Part shown: positions 9,091 through 17,924 of the stretch, in pieces
Layout: each line of letters opens with the position of its first letter
Position numbering within the stretch: position 1 is the first letter of the stretch
NCBI GenBank assembly: GCA_045590535.1
Contig: JAZNRE010000032.1
Location: 1 to 64,000 of the forward strand
Length of the DNA: 64,000 nucleotides
Reading direction: 5' to 3'
DNA from: UMGS755 sp045590535
Lineage (GTDB): Bacteria > Bacillota > Clostridia > UBA1381 > UBA9506
The notes under the pieces: model-generated
The model's input: the letters and a program-made list of their open reading frames with translations, nothing else
Told to the model about the DNA's origin: nothing
Databases searched by the model: none
Program-made: the position numbers and the translations under genes

Positions 9091-9768
9091 TTACTCCTTT
9101 TCTGTCTTCTTTTCACCTAGCTTTGATTCTGTGCCGGATTTTAAGCGCATTATATTCGCTCTGTGACGATAAACCGCCAAGAGAGAAACCACCAAAGATA
9201 GTAAGATGTAATAAATCGTTGTTTCGTTGGGTTTGCCAACATTAAAAGCAATAACAAACAAGGGATAGATAATGGCGCTGGCAATAGATGCAAGTGACAC
9301 ATACCGTGTGGCGCAAACAACCAAGATAAACACCAAAAGCAAAATAAGGGCAATGCGATAATCTAAAATCATAATAACGCCCCAGGAGGCTAAAATGCCC
9401 TTGCCACCTTTAAAGTGAAAATAAACGGGAAAGTTATGACCAAGCACCGCGCCCAAACCAGCTAAATATTCACCGTAAAGTGACAGCACAGAAACATCAA
9501 AAGCGCCTGCCAAATCCTCTCCAAATAAAAATTTTGCTGCATAGCGCGCTGTCAAAACTGCAATAACAGCTTTAAACAGGTCAAACAAAAAGACAAAAGC
9601 TGCCGCTTTTTTTCCAAAAACGCGCAGGGTGTTGGTTGCACCTGCATTTTTGCTGCCTGCGCTGCGAATATCAACACCTTTAAACAATTTGCCAAATATA
9701 ATGGAGCCGTTGAGGCTACCCAATAAGTAACCGCCTGCCAAACAGCAGACTAAATATATAATTTGCAT
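9091..9768 (-). CDS. plsY: Glycerol-3-phosphate acyltransferase PlsY
   Basis: An integral membrane enzyme that transfers an acyl group from acyl-phosphate (made by PlsX) to glycerol-3-phosphate. It has several membrane segments and the conserved PlsY motifs: GSKNAGATNTLR and GHNFPVYFHFKGGKG. The internal ATG at 9768 is chosen because GGAG lies 6 nt before it, and the upstream ATGs have no ribosome site. This gives 225 aa, the usual length. It is coupled to gpsA. Confidence 0.95.
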   Translation of the reverse strand: MQIIYLVCCLAGGYLLGSLNGSIIFGKLFKGVDIRSAGSKNAGATNTLRVFGKKAAAFVFLFDLFKAVIAVLTARYAAKFLFGEDLAGAFDVSVLSLYGEYLAGLGAVLGHNFPVYFHFKGGKGILASWGVIMILDYRIALILLLVFILVVCATRYVSLASIASAIIYPLFVIAFNVGKPNETTIYYILLSLVVSLLAVYRHRANIMRLKSGTESKLGEKKTEKE

Positions 9769-9807
9769 ATTACACTCCATTTCTGCTATCATGCATGCTC
9801 TTGCAAT

Positions 9808-11133
9808 TTATTTTGATTCGCCTCGCTCACGCAAAACAAAACGAACCGGTGTGCCCTCTAATCCAAACACACCACGAATTTGATTTTCAAGATAGCGAAT
9901 ATATGAAAAATGTGCCAATTGACGATTATTCACAAACAAGACAAACGTAGGCGGCGCTGTTGATGCCTGGGTCATGTAGTAAATCTTTAATCGTTTGCCT
10001 TTATCGGAAGGCGGCTGCACCCGCATGGTTGCCTCGTTTAATACATCATTTAAGGCACCTGTGCTGATGCGCATGGTGTTTTGCTCACGCACATAACCGA
10101 TTAACTCAAACAATCGGTCAAGACGCTGACCGGTTAAGGCCGAGATAAACACCACAGGTGCATATTGCATAAAGGATAAACCTTCTGCAACTTTCTTGCG
10201 GAATTGGTCCATGGTTTTGCCATCTTTTTCAACAAGGTCCCACTTGTTCACCGCAATAACACAAGCCTTGCCCTGCTCGTGAGCGTAGCCGGCAATTTTG
10301 GTATCCTGTTCGGTGATGCCTTCCTGTGCATCCACCATAATCACACAAACATCGGCTCGCTCCACAGCACCAAGGGAACGGATAACGCTAAAGCGCTCTA
10401 CTCCTTCTTCAACCTTGCTTCTGCGACGCATGCCGGCTGTGTCAATGAAAATATAATCCTTGCCACCCCGCGTCACCCGGGCATCAATGGCGTCACGGGT
10501 TGTGCCGGCAATGTTGCTGACAATCACCCGGTCTTCACCTAATATTCTGTTAATCAAAGAGGATTTACCCACATTGGGTTTGCCCACTAACGCAACCTTT
10601 AAGGTGTCATCCTCTTCACCTTCGTTCTCTTCTGCCGGGGGGAAGTGATTCACCACTTCATCCAAAAGCTCACCAACGCCCAAGCCGTGAATGGAAGATA
10701 CGGGCATGGGGTCGCCCAGGCCCAAGTTATAAAACTCATAGAGCTCTGCCGGCGGCTGACCGATGTTATCCACCTTGTTAACCACCAAAATAACCGGCTT
10801 GCCCGATTTTTGCAGCATAGCTGCCACATCGGCATCGGCTGCCACTAATCCGTCATGGACATTGGTCATGAGAAGAAGCACATCAGCTTGGGCAATGGCC
10901 AGCTCTGCCTGATGACGCATGCCGGTGACAATCACATCGTCACCCTGCTCAATGCCGCCTGTGTCAATTAAGAGAAACTCTCTGCCATTCCACTCCGCAT
11001 CCATATAAATGCGGTCACGGGTAACGCCGGGGGTGTCATCCACAATGGAAACCCGCGTTCCCACTATTTTATTAAACAATGTGGATTTACCCACATTGGG
11101 TCTGCCAACAACGGCAACCACAGGTTTTATCAT
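9808..11133 (-). CDS. der: Ribosome-associated GTPase Der (EngA)
   Basis: A double-GTPase involved in 50S assembly. Two complete G domains are visible: GRPNVGKSTLFNK with DTGG and NKVD, then GKPNVGKSSLINR with DTAGMRRRSK and NKWD. A KH-like C-terminal domain follows. The reading frame extends 26 codons upstream (11211), but MIKPVVAVVGRPNVGKS at 11133 is the family start. Its ribosome site is weak. The product is 441 aa. The 109-nt gap to the DUF512 gene upstream shows no clear promoter. Confidence 0.96.
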   Translation of the reverse strand: MIKPVVAVVGRPNVGKSTLFNKIVGTRVSIVDDTPGVTRDRIYMDAEWNGREFLLIDTGGIEQGDDVIVTGMRHQAELAIAQADVLLLMTNVHDGLVAADADVAAMLQKSGKPVILVVNKVDNIGQPPAELYEFYNLGLGDPMPVSSIHGLGVGELLDEVVNHFPPAEENEGEEDDTLKVALVGKPNVGKSSLINRILGEDRVIVSNIAGTTRDAIDARVTRGGKDYIFIDTAGMRRRSKVEEGVERFSVIRSLGAVERADVCVIMVDAQEGITEQDTKIAGYAHEQGKACVIAVNKWDLVEKDGKTMDQFRKKVAEGLSFMQYAPVVFISALTGQRLDRLFELIGYVREQNTMRISTGALNDVLNEATMRVQPPSDKGKRLKIYYMTQASTAPPTFVLFVNNRQLAHFSYIRYLENQIRGVFGLEGTPVRFVLRERGESK

Positions 11134-11241
11134 AATAGTTCCCATAGCCTTTCTGTTTTTTTGAAAAAGAATGCTGTTATTTTGCATCCGTTTCCGTTGC
11201 TGTATACACAAGGTAAAGCATACGCTCTTTTTACTTATTTG

Positions 11242-12552
11242 TTATTCACAACCCAAAAGGCAGTTTAAAAATTCCATGCCATCATTGTTACAAACAACCA
11301 CATGGATGCCCAGTTTTTGCTCTACCTCCGATACTGTTACATCATCTAAAAAAATCGGCTCGTCGGCTTTGAGCATAGAGGATGTAATCATCAGCCGGTC
11401 TGCAGCAACGCCTGACAAGCCCTCTATCAAGTCCTTGCCACCCAAAAGACCGGCAACGGTAACACCCTCGCCAAAAAGTCCGTTTTTAATGGCGACAACC
11501 TCTGCATCCAGGTCTCTATAGCGCTCTTTGGCAAGCCCCACAAGTTTTGTAATAAAAGGATATGCCAGCATGCCGGTTGCAATCGCCGTTTTGCCGCAAA
11601 AGGAAAGAGACGGATTTTCATCCAGCGCCTGCATAAACTCTTCTTCTAAACTTGCCTCCATACCAACGCCGTTTTCAATCTGTGGAAAGCCTTCATACTC
11701 CGCAGCTCCCGGCATAGGTAAGTCAGCCAGCAAATAAAATTCGTCACTTAAATAAACAAATCTTGTGCCCAATGTTTCTAAAAACATCTCCTGCAGCTTT
11801 GTCACCTGCTCCACAACCTGCAAGGCATCTTCTTTGGTAAACGCCTCCAGGGGATAAAGTCCCTCGCGGTAATCCGTTAAACCCACTGGCACCACCGAAA
11901 CACTGATGGCTGCCGGGTGAAAGGTTGCCAAATCCCGCAGGGTTCTTGTAAGTTCTTCACCATCGTTAATCCCCTTGCAAAGAACAATCTGCATGTTCAT
12001 ATCAATGCCGCCATCGGCCAATTTTTGCATGTAACCCATAAGCCTATCCGCGTGGCGGTTTTTCAGCATTTTCTTGCGCAGTGACGGATTGGTGGTATGC
12101 ACGGATATGTTCACCGGCGAAATGCGATATTCAATCAAGCGGTCAACATCCTTTGGCAACATGTTTGTCATGGTGACATAGTTGCCATATAAAAAGGATA
12201 ACCGCGAATCATCATCTTTAAAATAGAGGGACTCACGCATACCAGGGGGTAATTGGTCGATAAAGCAAAAAACGCAGCGGTTTGCACAGCTTTTGGCCTT
12301 ATCAAACAGCATATTTTCAAAAAGTATGCCTAAATCCTCCATATCTTCATTTACAATTTCATATTCAATCATGCGGCCGTCTTTTTTTTGCACTGTCATA
12401 ACCAGTTCTTCAGCCGCGGTTAAAAATTGATAGTCTAAAAAATCAGCTATCCGGCGACCGTTAATGCTGCAAATGATGTCACCGGGACAAATATCTAATT
12501 CAGAGGCAATGCTGCCCGGAGCAACTCCGGACACCTCCGCATGGTATCGCAA
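11242..12552 (-). CDS. DUF512 family radical SAM protein with N-terminal PDZ domain
   Basis: An iron-sulfur protein of the DUF512 family. The N-terminus is PDZ-like (SGVAPGSIASELDICPGDII, about residues 8-60). It is followed by a radical SAM-type cysteine cluster CANRCVFCFIDQLPPGMR (spacing CxxxCxxC, about residues 90-107) and the DUF512 domain (to about 430). Substrate and reaction are unknown. The gene commonly neighbours der in Clostridia. A TTG at 12552 with GGAGG 8 nt upstream is the likely start; the GTG at 12561 lies against the ribosome site. Confidence 0.85.
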   Translation of the reverse strand: MRYHAEVSGVAPGSIASELDICPGDIICSINGRRIADFLDYQFLTAAEELVMTVQKKDGRMIEYEIVNEDMEDLGILFENMLFDKAKSCANRCVFCFIDQLPPGMRESLYFKDDDSRLSFLYGNYVTMTNMLPKDVDRLIEYRISPVNISVHTTNPSLRKKMLKNRHADRLMGYMQKLADGGIDMNMQIVLCKGINDGEELTRTLRDLATFHPAAISVSVVPVGLTDYREGLYPLEAFTKEDALQVVEQVTKLQEMFLETLGTRFVYLSDEFYLLADLPMPGAAEYEGFPQIENGVGMEASLEEEFMQALDENPSLSFCGKTAIATGMLAYPFITKLVGLAKERYRDLDAEVVAIKNGLFGEGVTVAGLLGGKDLIEGLSGVAADRLMITSSMLKADEPIFLDDVTVSEVEQKLGIHVVVCNNDGMEFLNCLLGCE

Positions 12553-12583
12553 GCCTGACACCTCCCCAAAAACTGACTTACAA

Positions 12584-12615
12584 AAATAGAGAAGACAAAA
12601 TCGCCTTCTCTATTT
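12584..12615 (-). terminator. Terminator of yceD-rpmF
   Basis: On the minus strand an 11-bp stem AAATAGAGAAG/CTTCTCTATTT with a 10-nt loop is followed by a short U run. It lies about 100 nt after rpmF and just upstream of the DUF512 gene. Confidence 0.75.
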
Positions 12616-12717
12616 GCAAGCAAAATCAAGTTATAACAAGGGAAGAAGCTTTCACGCAGCTTCAACACAACGTTACAATCTCACCCTGGGCAAAACCTTG
12701 CCGCTACATGAGTGAAA

Positions 12718-12897
12718 TTATTCAGCCTTGGCGATTACTTCCTTACCTTTATAGTATCCGCAGGCTTTGCAGACTCTGTGGGGCATGATAGGCTCGCCGC
12801 AACGCGGACAAGCAACAACGCCCGGAACTGCTAATTTCCAATTAGCCCTTCTTGAATCCCGCTTTGCTTTTGAGGTTCTTCTCTTAGGTACTGCCAT
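12718..12897 (-). CDS. rpmF: 50S ribosomal protein L32
   Basis: A 59-aa ribosomal protein beginning MAVPKRRTSKAKRDSRRANW. Four cysteines in two CxxC pairs (residues 30/33 and 43/46) mark the zinc-ribbon form of L32, which usually implies zinc-replete expression. It is preceded by AGGAGGTG-like sequence and follows the DUF177 gene by 67 nt, the conserved yceD-rpmF pair. A strong hairpin terminator follows. It was identified by direct translation because of its small size. Confidence 0.97.
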   Translation of the reverse strand: MAVPKRRTSKAKRDSRRANWKLAVPGVVACPRCGEPIMPHRVCKACGYYKGKEVIAKAE

Positions 12898-12964
12898 GTG
12901 CTACACCTCCTATTTTGATCAGGCCTTGTGGCTTTTGCCCGCAGGCCAAATTTATAACATGTAT

Positions 12965-13462
12965 TTACTGCAAAAGCTTCGCAAGACCCGCTAAGCGCGG
13001 ATCAATATCATCATCCTTGCAGTTGCAGGGGCCGTCGTTTAAATCCGTGCCGCAGCGATCGCACAAACCTTTGCAATCGGCTTTGCACAAATATTTGGTG
13101 TCGAGCGCTAAAAAAACATTCGGCCAAATTACAGCATCTAAATCAATGCTGGTTCCGGCAAAGGGAATTACCTCATCAGGGTCAGAAACCTCTTCGCCTT
13201 CTTTAACCAGTGTTTCGTGAACCGAAACACTAAAGCGCTGTTCTGTGATTTTCATGCACCGTCCGCAAGGAACTGTAAAGGTTCCTTTGGCGCAAACCGA
13301 TAGCTCCAAAACGCCGCCGATGTTTTCCAGCTCACCAGAAAAACACGCATCATCGCTAAAAACAAAGCCTTCACTTTGCAGGTCAGATGGCGGTGTCAAC
13401 GGGCCTTCAATTTGAATGCGCGCCCCGTCGGTTTTTAAAATTGCCATAACATCAAAAATCAC
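12965..13462 (-). CDS. yceD: DUF177 (YceD) family protein
   Basis: A DUF177 protein of about 165 aa, the family whose gene normally precedes rpmF. The family is linked to large-subunit rRNA metabolism. Cysteines occur as CGRC (about residue 89) and in a C-terminal cluster, CKADCKGLCDRCG with a final CNC, typical of the family. The frame opens at a GTG (13471) that lies too close to GGGGA. The GTG at 13462 has correct spacing and gives MIFDVMAILK, which resembles family starts. Confidence 0.9.
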   Translation of the reverse strand: MIFDVMAILKTDGARIQIEGPLTPPSDLQSEGFVFSDDACFSGELENIGGVLELSVCAKGTFTVPCGRCMKITEQRFSVSVHETLVKEGEEVSDPDEVIPFAGTSIDLDAVIWPNVFLALDTKYLCKADCKGLCDRCGTDLNDGPCNCKDDDIDPRLAGLAKLLQ

Positions 13463-13485
13463 AGCACCCACTCCCCTAAGTACTG

Positions 13486-13514
13486 ATTATATCCAATTTC
13501 CCCCTCCTTGTCAA
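13486..13514 (-). promoter_or_regulatory. SigA promoter of yceD-rpmF
   Basis: On the minus strand TTGACA (13509-13514) and TATAAT (13486-13491) have 17-nt spacing. Both boxes match consensus perfectly. It is back-to-back with the veg promoter. Confidence 0.88.
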
Positions 13515-13614
13515 CCTTTTTTTGTTCTTTTTTCGGAAACCCTTTTGTTTTTTACTCAAATCGGCTTTCTTTTGCAAACTTAATGACTTTTTTTCACAAA
13601 AAACGACAGCATAC

Positions 13615-13643
13615 TTGACATAATTAAACAATTATGTTATAAT
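13615..13643 (+). promoter_or_regulatory. SigA promoter of veg
   Basis: TTGACA (13615-13620), a 17-nt spacer and TATAAT (13638-13643) form a perfect consensus promoter. It lies 45 nt upstream of the veg start, consistent with the strong vegetative expression known for veg in Bacillus. Confidence 0.9.
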
Positions 13644-13688
13644 GTCTTAAGTGATATATTAAAATAGTAGGGATTGGAAGTGATAATC

Positions 13689-13958
13689 ATGATTGAAAAG
13701 GCAGATATTCAGCGTGTGAAAGAGTTGCTTTCTCAGAATATCGGCAAAAAAATCAAACTTTCTGCCAAAAAAGGTAGGAAGCGAGTTATCACGCGCCACG
13801 GCGTCATTAAAGAAACCTACCCCTCTATTTTCCTTGTTACTTTGGACAGCATTTCCGAATTTGCTGACACAGACAGAACGGCATCTTACAGCTATGCTGA
13901 TGTGTTAACCAAAACCATTGAGATTACCGTGGTTGACACAAAGCAGGTTATTCAGTAA
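13689..13958 (+). CDS. veg: Veg family protein
   Basis: A small protein (89 aa) of the Veg family. Veg is abundant in growing Bacillus, where it affects biofilm gene expression. The signature is clear: NIGKKIKLSAKKGRKR, then KETYPSIFLVTLD and YSYADVLTKTIEITV. The ATG at 13689 follows GGAAG and is preferred over the ATG at 13674. The gene is monocistronic, with its own consensus promoter and a terminator 12 nt after the stop. Confidence 0.93.
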   Translation: MIEKADIQRVKELLSQNIGKKIKLSAKKGRKRVITRHGVIKETYPSIFLVTLDSISEFADTDRTASYSYADVLTKTIEITVVDTKQVIQ

Positions 13959-13969
13959 ATTAAATTCAG

Positions 13970-13994
13970 AGAAAGGCTTGCGCCTTTCTTTTTT
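13970..13994 (+). terminator. Terminator of veg
   Basis: The stem GAAAGGC/GCCTTTC with a TTGC loop runs into six or more T residues. Confidence 0.9.
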
Positions 13995-14074
13995 GTATAT
14001 TTTAAATTTTCTTTGACAAACTAATGCAGGAAACCCGAAAAATGCAAAAAAATTGAATTTTTTACAAAAAAGTC

Positions 14075-14103
14075 TTTACAAGGCCTTGTTTTTATGCTAA
14101 AAT
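14075..14103 (+). promoter_or_regulatory. SigA promoter of rpsO and short structured leader
   Basis: TTTACA (14075-14080), a 17-nt spacer and TAAAAT (14098-14103). The transcript leader of about 90 nt contains an AGGTG/CACCT palindrome near 14131. It may be an S15 autoregulatory leader, but I cannot match a known S15 leader structure. Confidence 0.75.
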
Positions 14104-14199
14104 GGTCTTTGTTCCAACATCCGGGCTTTAGGTGTCACCTCAAAATCTGACCTTTGGCGCGGGGTTTGGAGAATTTGAATTTTTATGGAGGTTTTCAAA

Positions 14200-14463
14200 A
14201 TGAGAACAGATGTGAAACAAGAAATCATCGCAAAGTACAAACTGCACGAAACCGATACTGGTTCTCCTGAAGTGCAAATCGCTATCTTAACTGAGCGTAT
14301 CAACCACTTAAACGAGCACCTGAAGGTTTACAAAAAAGACCATCATTCAAGACGCGGTCTGTTAAAGATGGTTGGTCAGCGCAGAGGTCTTTTGAACTAT
14401 CTGACAAAGGTAGACATTGAAAGATATCGTGCCATCATCGAAAAATTGGGTCTCAGAAAATAA
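14200..14463 (+). CDS. rpsO: 30S ribosomal protein S15
   Basis: An 87-aa primary 16S rRNA-binding protein of the central domain. The family core ETDTGSPEVQIAILTERIN, HHSRRGLLKMVGQRR and LLNYL are all present. The ATG at 14200 has TGGAGG upstream; the earlier in-frame ATG at 14185 overlaps that site. It has its own promoter and a strong terminator. It is not followed by pnp, which is the usual neighbour. Confidence 0.98.
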   Translation: MRTDVKQEIIAKYKLHETDTGSPEVQIAILTERINHLNEHLKVYKKDHHSRRGLLKMVGQRRGLLNYLTKVDIERYRAIIEKLGLRK

Positions 14464-14516
14464 TTTGTTCACGACTTTGTCCTGCGAAAGTTCTTTCCGG
14501 CGGCAAGGTTAAAAGG

Positions 14517-14555
14517 TACCACGTTACTGCTTTAACGCTGACGTGGTATTTTTTT
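14517..14555 (+). terminator. Terminator of rpsO
   Basis: A perfect 8-bp stem TACCACGT/ACGTGGTA with a 16-nt loop is followed by seven T residues. Confidence 0.9.
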
Positions 14556-14575
14556 GTCAAAATTCGAATTTTTCT

Positions 14576-14604
14576 TTGCTTTTTTGTTTGATATGTGTTA
14601 TAAT
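14576..14604 (+). promoter_or_regulatory. SigA promoter of dnaD-dnaI pair
   Basis: TTGCTT (14576-14581), a 17-nt spacer and a perfect TATAAT (14599-14604). It lies 140 nt upstream of the DnaD-like gene; the stretch between holds no other recognisable element. Confidence 0.7.
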
Positions 14605-14741
14605 GATAGTGCGTGACCGTGCATTGAATGCACACGCCTTTAAACATCGTCTTTTTGTTGCTTCTTGATCCTTTTACAGCTTCTCTTTTATACCGAATTT
14701 AGCTACAAAAACGATGAATATACATACACAAGAAAGTTACG

Positions 14742-15749
14742 GTGCCAACCATGATTATTGCATCAAAGTCTCCCTGCCCCGAGTCGGGCAGCTTTCGAGT
14801 GCCGGACAGGGTTGCGGATTTGCTGACTGAGGTTGGCTGCCCCACTGTTTATCTGGCCATTTATTTATATACATTGCGGCAATATCAAGCAGGCAATGTA
14901 AACATTTCGAATGACTTTATTGCAGAGCATTTAAAAGTCAGCCGCATTGATGTTGTGAATGCCTTTTTGTTTTACAGCTCGCAGGGTCTTTTAAAAATCC
15001 ATCGTTTCACCAGTGTGGATGATGGTGATTTTGATGTGGAATTTTGCTTTGATGCAAAAAATACGGCACCCGGTGCTGTTTCCTTTCGTCCCAGCTATAA
15101 AAGTTCTGAAATCAGCCGGCGTCTTCGTGAAAATCCCCGCATGAGCCAAATGTATAACATGGTTAGTCAGATTTTAGGCAAAACTTTAAGTTCTGCCGAT
15201 GCTGAGCTTTTATATTCGTTTTATGATTATTATGCCTTGCCCGTTGAAGTGATTATTGTTTTGATTGAATATTATGTTTCCAAGGGCAAGCGCTCTATGA
15301 AATATATGGAAAAAGAAGTGGGCAAATGGGCCTCTGCCGGCATTGACACGGTGAAAAAAGCTAAGGCATACATAGAAAAGCGGGAAGAGTTTTTAAGCTA
15401 TGCTGGTCGCGTCCGTTCCATCATCGGCATTCAGGAGCGCCATTTAACCGCCCGGGAACTCACTTTGATAAACCATTGGCAAAATGAACTTTCCATGTCT
15501 CTTGACATGGTGAAAACTGCTTTTGAATTAACAGTTAATCAAACAGGCAAGCTTTCGTTTGCCTACATGAATAAAATCATGGAATCATGGGCCAGCAACA
15601 ACATTCGCAGCACTGCCCAGGTGCAAAGCAGCAAAAAAACAGCTGCCAAAAACAGCAAGCCATCACGCTATGATTTTAAGGCTCTTGAGCGTCAGGCCTT
15701 TGCGAATGTGAACAGCGCTGATAGGAGGAAAGAAGACAATGGCATATGA
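14742..15749 (+). CDS. DnaD-domain replication initiation protein
   Basis: A 335-aa protein of the DnaB/DnaD type found in Clostridia. It has an N-terminal winged-helix-like part (about residues 20-90, ISNDFIAEHLKVSRIDVVNAFLFY). Two DnaD (DDBH2) repeats follow: about 130-215, ending SMKYMEKEVGKWASAGIDT, and about 220-300, ending YMNKIMESWASNNI. DnaD proteins help load the replicative helicase at oriC or stalled forks. The stop overlaps the start of the ATPase gene, so the two act together. The start is uncertain: GTG 14742 has AGAAAG upstream, while the ATG at 14751 has weak support. Confidence 0.88.
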   Translation: MPTMIIASKSPCPESGSFRVPDRVADLLTEVGCPTVYLAIYLYTLRQYQAGNVNISNDFIAEHLKVSRIDVVNAFLFYSSQGLLKIHRFTSVDDGDFDVEFCFDAKNTAPGAVSFRPSYKSSEISRRLRENPRMSQMYNMVSQILGKTLSSADAELLYSFYDYYALPVEVIIVLIEYYVSKGKRSMKYMEKEVGKWASAGIDTVKKAKAYIEKREEFLSYAGRVRSIIGIQERHLTARELTLINHWQNELSMSLDMVKTAFELTVNQTGKLSFAYMNKIMESWASNNIRSTAQVQSSKKTAAKNSKPSRYDFKALERQAFANVNSADRRKEDNGI

Positions 15750-16755
15750 ACGCACTCTCTATCTCCTCGTTGAAAATGAATATGAAGAAATCCGCCGTCA
15801 TAACCAAGAAGATTTAGCCGCACGACGCGCTGCAGTCTATCAGGCTGTGCCGGAAATTGAGACCATTGACCAGGAAATTCAGTCAGCTGGTCTTTCCATC
15901 ATCTCCTTGGCGGTTTCTGCACCGGCGGATATCCAGCAGCGCCTCTCTGCTCTTCGGGAGCACCAAAAGGCTTTGCAAACCCGTCGCCAGTCTTTGCTCA
16001 TCGAAAACGGTTTTGCGGCCGATGAGCTTTCTATGCGCTATATGTGCGAGCGATGTCAGGACACCGGTACGGTTGTGGACAAGCCCTGCGAATGCTACCG
16101 TCGTCGTTTAGTGATGAAGGCTTTTGAAAAATCAAACCTCTCGCAACAATTGCGAAATCAAAGCTTTAAGACCTTTGATTTGTCATTATATTCCCAAGAG
16201 ACTGACCCGCAATATGGCATTTCACCATACACAGCCATGCAGAACATTTTGTCTGTTTGTTCAGAATTTATTAACGATTTTGACCGCACAGAAAAAAATC
16301 TGCTCTTTTGGGGTGAGTCAGGTCTTGGCAAAACCTTTTTATCTACCTGCATTGCAAAGGAACTGATTAAAAAGGGATATTCGGTAATTTACGAAACAAC
16401 CTATCAGATTGTTTCTCTTTTAGAAGACTATAAATTTAAGCGCAGCGATGACCTTTCCGGTCTCAAAGCTCAAACCGAGCGTCTTTACGACAGCGATTTG
16501 CTGATTTTAGACGATTTAGGCGCCGAGTTTTCAACATCGTATACCAACGCTGCACTCTTTGATATTTTGAATTCTCGTTTGATTTCAAACAAAAAAACAA
16601 TCATCAACACCAACCTCGGTATGAAAGATTTGGCTGAGCGCTATTCCGAGCGTGTGATCAGCCGTATTTTCGGCAGTTATCAAACGCTGCAGTTTATTGG
16701 TGAAGACTTGCGGTTGAAAACATCCTTTAATCGCTATCAGCAAGAAGAAAAGTAA
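15739..16755 (+). CDS. DnaC/DnaI-type helicase loader ATPase
   Basis: A 338-aa AAA+ ATPase. The N-terminal half holds a zinc-like cluster CERCQDTG...PCECY (about residues 101-117). This is followed by Walker A GESGLGKTFL (about 193-202) and Walker B LLILDDLGAE. This is the DnaI/DnaC helicase-loader architecture. It starts with ATG after TAGGAGG and overlaps the DnaD-like gene by 11 nt. The pair forms the probable primosome loading module. No dnaB helicase gene is in this window. Confidence 0.93.
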   Translation: MAYERTLYLLVENEYEEIRRHNQEDLAARRAAVYQAVPEIETIDQEIQSAGLSIISLAVSAPADIQQRLSALREHQKALQTRRQSLLIENGFAADELSMRYMCERCQDTGTVVDKPCECYRRRLVMKAFEKSNLSQQLRNQSFKTFDLSLYSQETDPQYGISPYTAMQNILSVCSEFINDFDRTEKNLLFWGESGLGKTFLSTCIAKELIKKGYSVIYETTYQIVSLLEDYKFKRSDDLSGLKAQTERLYDSDLLILDDLGAEFSTSYTNAALFDILNSRLISNKKTIINTNLGMKDLAERYSERVISRIFGSYQTLQFIGEDLRLKTSFNRYQQEEK

Positions 16756-16880
16756 TTTAGCCCTGCAGAGGTGTTTCATCCTTTGCTCCGTTTAATGTTG
16801 CAAAAGATGTGAAAACGCCGGCAGGCTGATATAAATAAACAAGCGCATGTCGCTACATAAGGGAAAGGGGAATTTATACC

Positions 16881-17837
16881 ATGATTGCACATGGCAAAGA
16901 CGTTAAAATTTTCACTTGTAATGCCAATCCTGATTTGGCACAGAAGATTGCCCAGTGTTTAGGTTTGGGTGTCTGTGACGCAGAGGTGAACATGTTCAGC
17001 GACGGTGAAATTGGTGTTAACATCTATGAATCCGTTCGTGGCTCTGATGTGTTCGTTATCCAATCCACCTGTAATCCGGTTAACGACCATTTAATGGAGC
17101 TGCTCATCATGATTGATGCATTAAAGCGTGCTTCTGCCGGCCGTATTACCGCTGTTATACCCTACTTTGGCTATGCTCGTCAGGATAGAAAGGCCAAAGC
17201 GCGTGATCCCATTTCAGCAAAACTCGTGGCTGACTTAATCACAGCTGCCGGTGCAAACCGCGTTTTGACAATGGATTTACACGCTGCACAGATTCAGGGC
17301 TTTTTCAACATTCCTGTGGACCATTTGTTGGGTGGACCGATTTTGGCTTCAAACTACTTAAACAAATTCCGTGACGAGTTAGAGGACTTTGTTGTGGTTT
17401 CACCGGATTTAGGCAGCGTTACCCGTGCCAGAAACTTTGCGTCCCGTCTGAATGTGCCCATTGCAATTATTGACAAGCGTCGTCCCAAACCCAATGTATC
17501 AGAAGTTATGAACATCATTGGCGACATTAAAGATAAAAAAGTTATTTTAATTGACGATATGATTGATACAGCCGGCACCATTACAAATGGCGCAACTGCT
17601 TTGAAAGAGCGTGGCGCAAAAGAGGTTTATGCCTGCTGTACCCATGCTGTTCTTTCCGGCCCTGCCCTTGAAAGAATTAACAACTGCCCCATTTCAGAGC
17701 TGATGGTGCTGGATACCATTCCTCTGGCTGCTGACAAGCAAATTGACAAGATTAAAACCATCTCTGTTGCACCTGTTTTTGCTGAAGCAATTAAGAGAAT
17801 TTACGGCGATATTTCCATGAGTGAATTATTCCGATAA
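16881..17837 (+). CDS. prs: Ribose-phosphate pyrophosphokinase
   Basis: Makes PRPP from ribose-5-phosphate and ATP, feeding purine, pyrimidine, histidine and tryptophan synthesis. The 318-aa protein has the full class I set: FSDGEIGVNI, YARQDRKAKARDPISAKL, the metal-binding DLHAAQIQGFF and the PRPP loop LIDDMIDTAGTI. AAAGGGG precedes the start. A 22-nt hairpin (17851-17872) lies after the stop without a T run, so transcription probably continues into queA. Confidence 0.98.
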   Translation: MIAHGKDVKIFTCNANPDLAQKIAQCLGLGVCDAEVNMFSDGEIGVNIYESVRGSDVFVIQSTCNPVNDHLMELLIMIDALKRASAGRITAVIPYFGYARQDRKAKARDPISAKLVADLITAAGANRVLTMDLHAAQIQGFFNIPVDHLLGGPILASNYLNKFRDELEDFVVVSPDLGSVTRARNFASRLNVPIAIIDKRRPKPNVSEVMNIIGDIKDKKVILIDDMIDTAGTITNGATALKERGAKEVYACCTHAVLSGPALERINNCPISELMVLDTIPLAADKQIDKIKTISVAPVFAEAIKRIYGDISMSELFR

Positions 17838-17924
17838 GGTGTCATCTTATGAATCGGCACAGCTGCCGATTCAAAGAATTCATGCCACAATTTTTACAAT
17901 CTGAAGCAGAAAAGTGAGAACATT

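Noticed and set aside
11134..11211. Longer N-terminus for Der
   Set aside because: The extra 26 residues are unlike the family and lack a better ribosome site.
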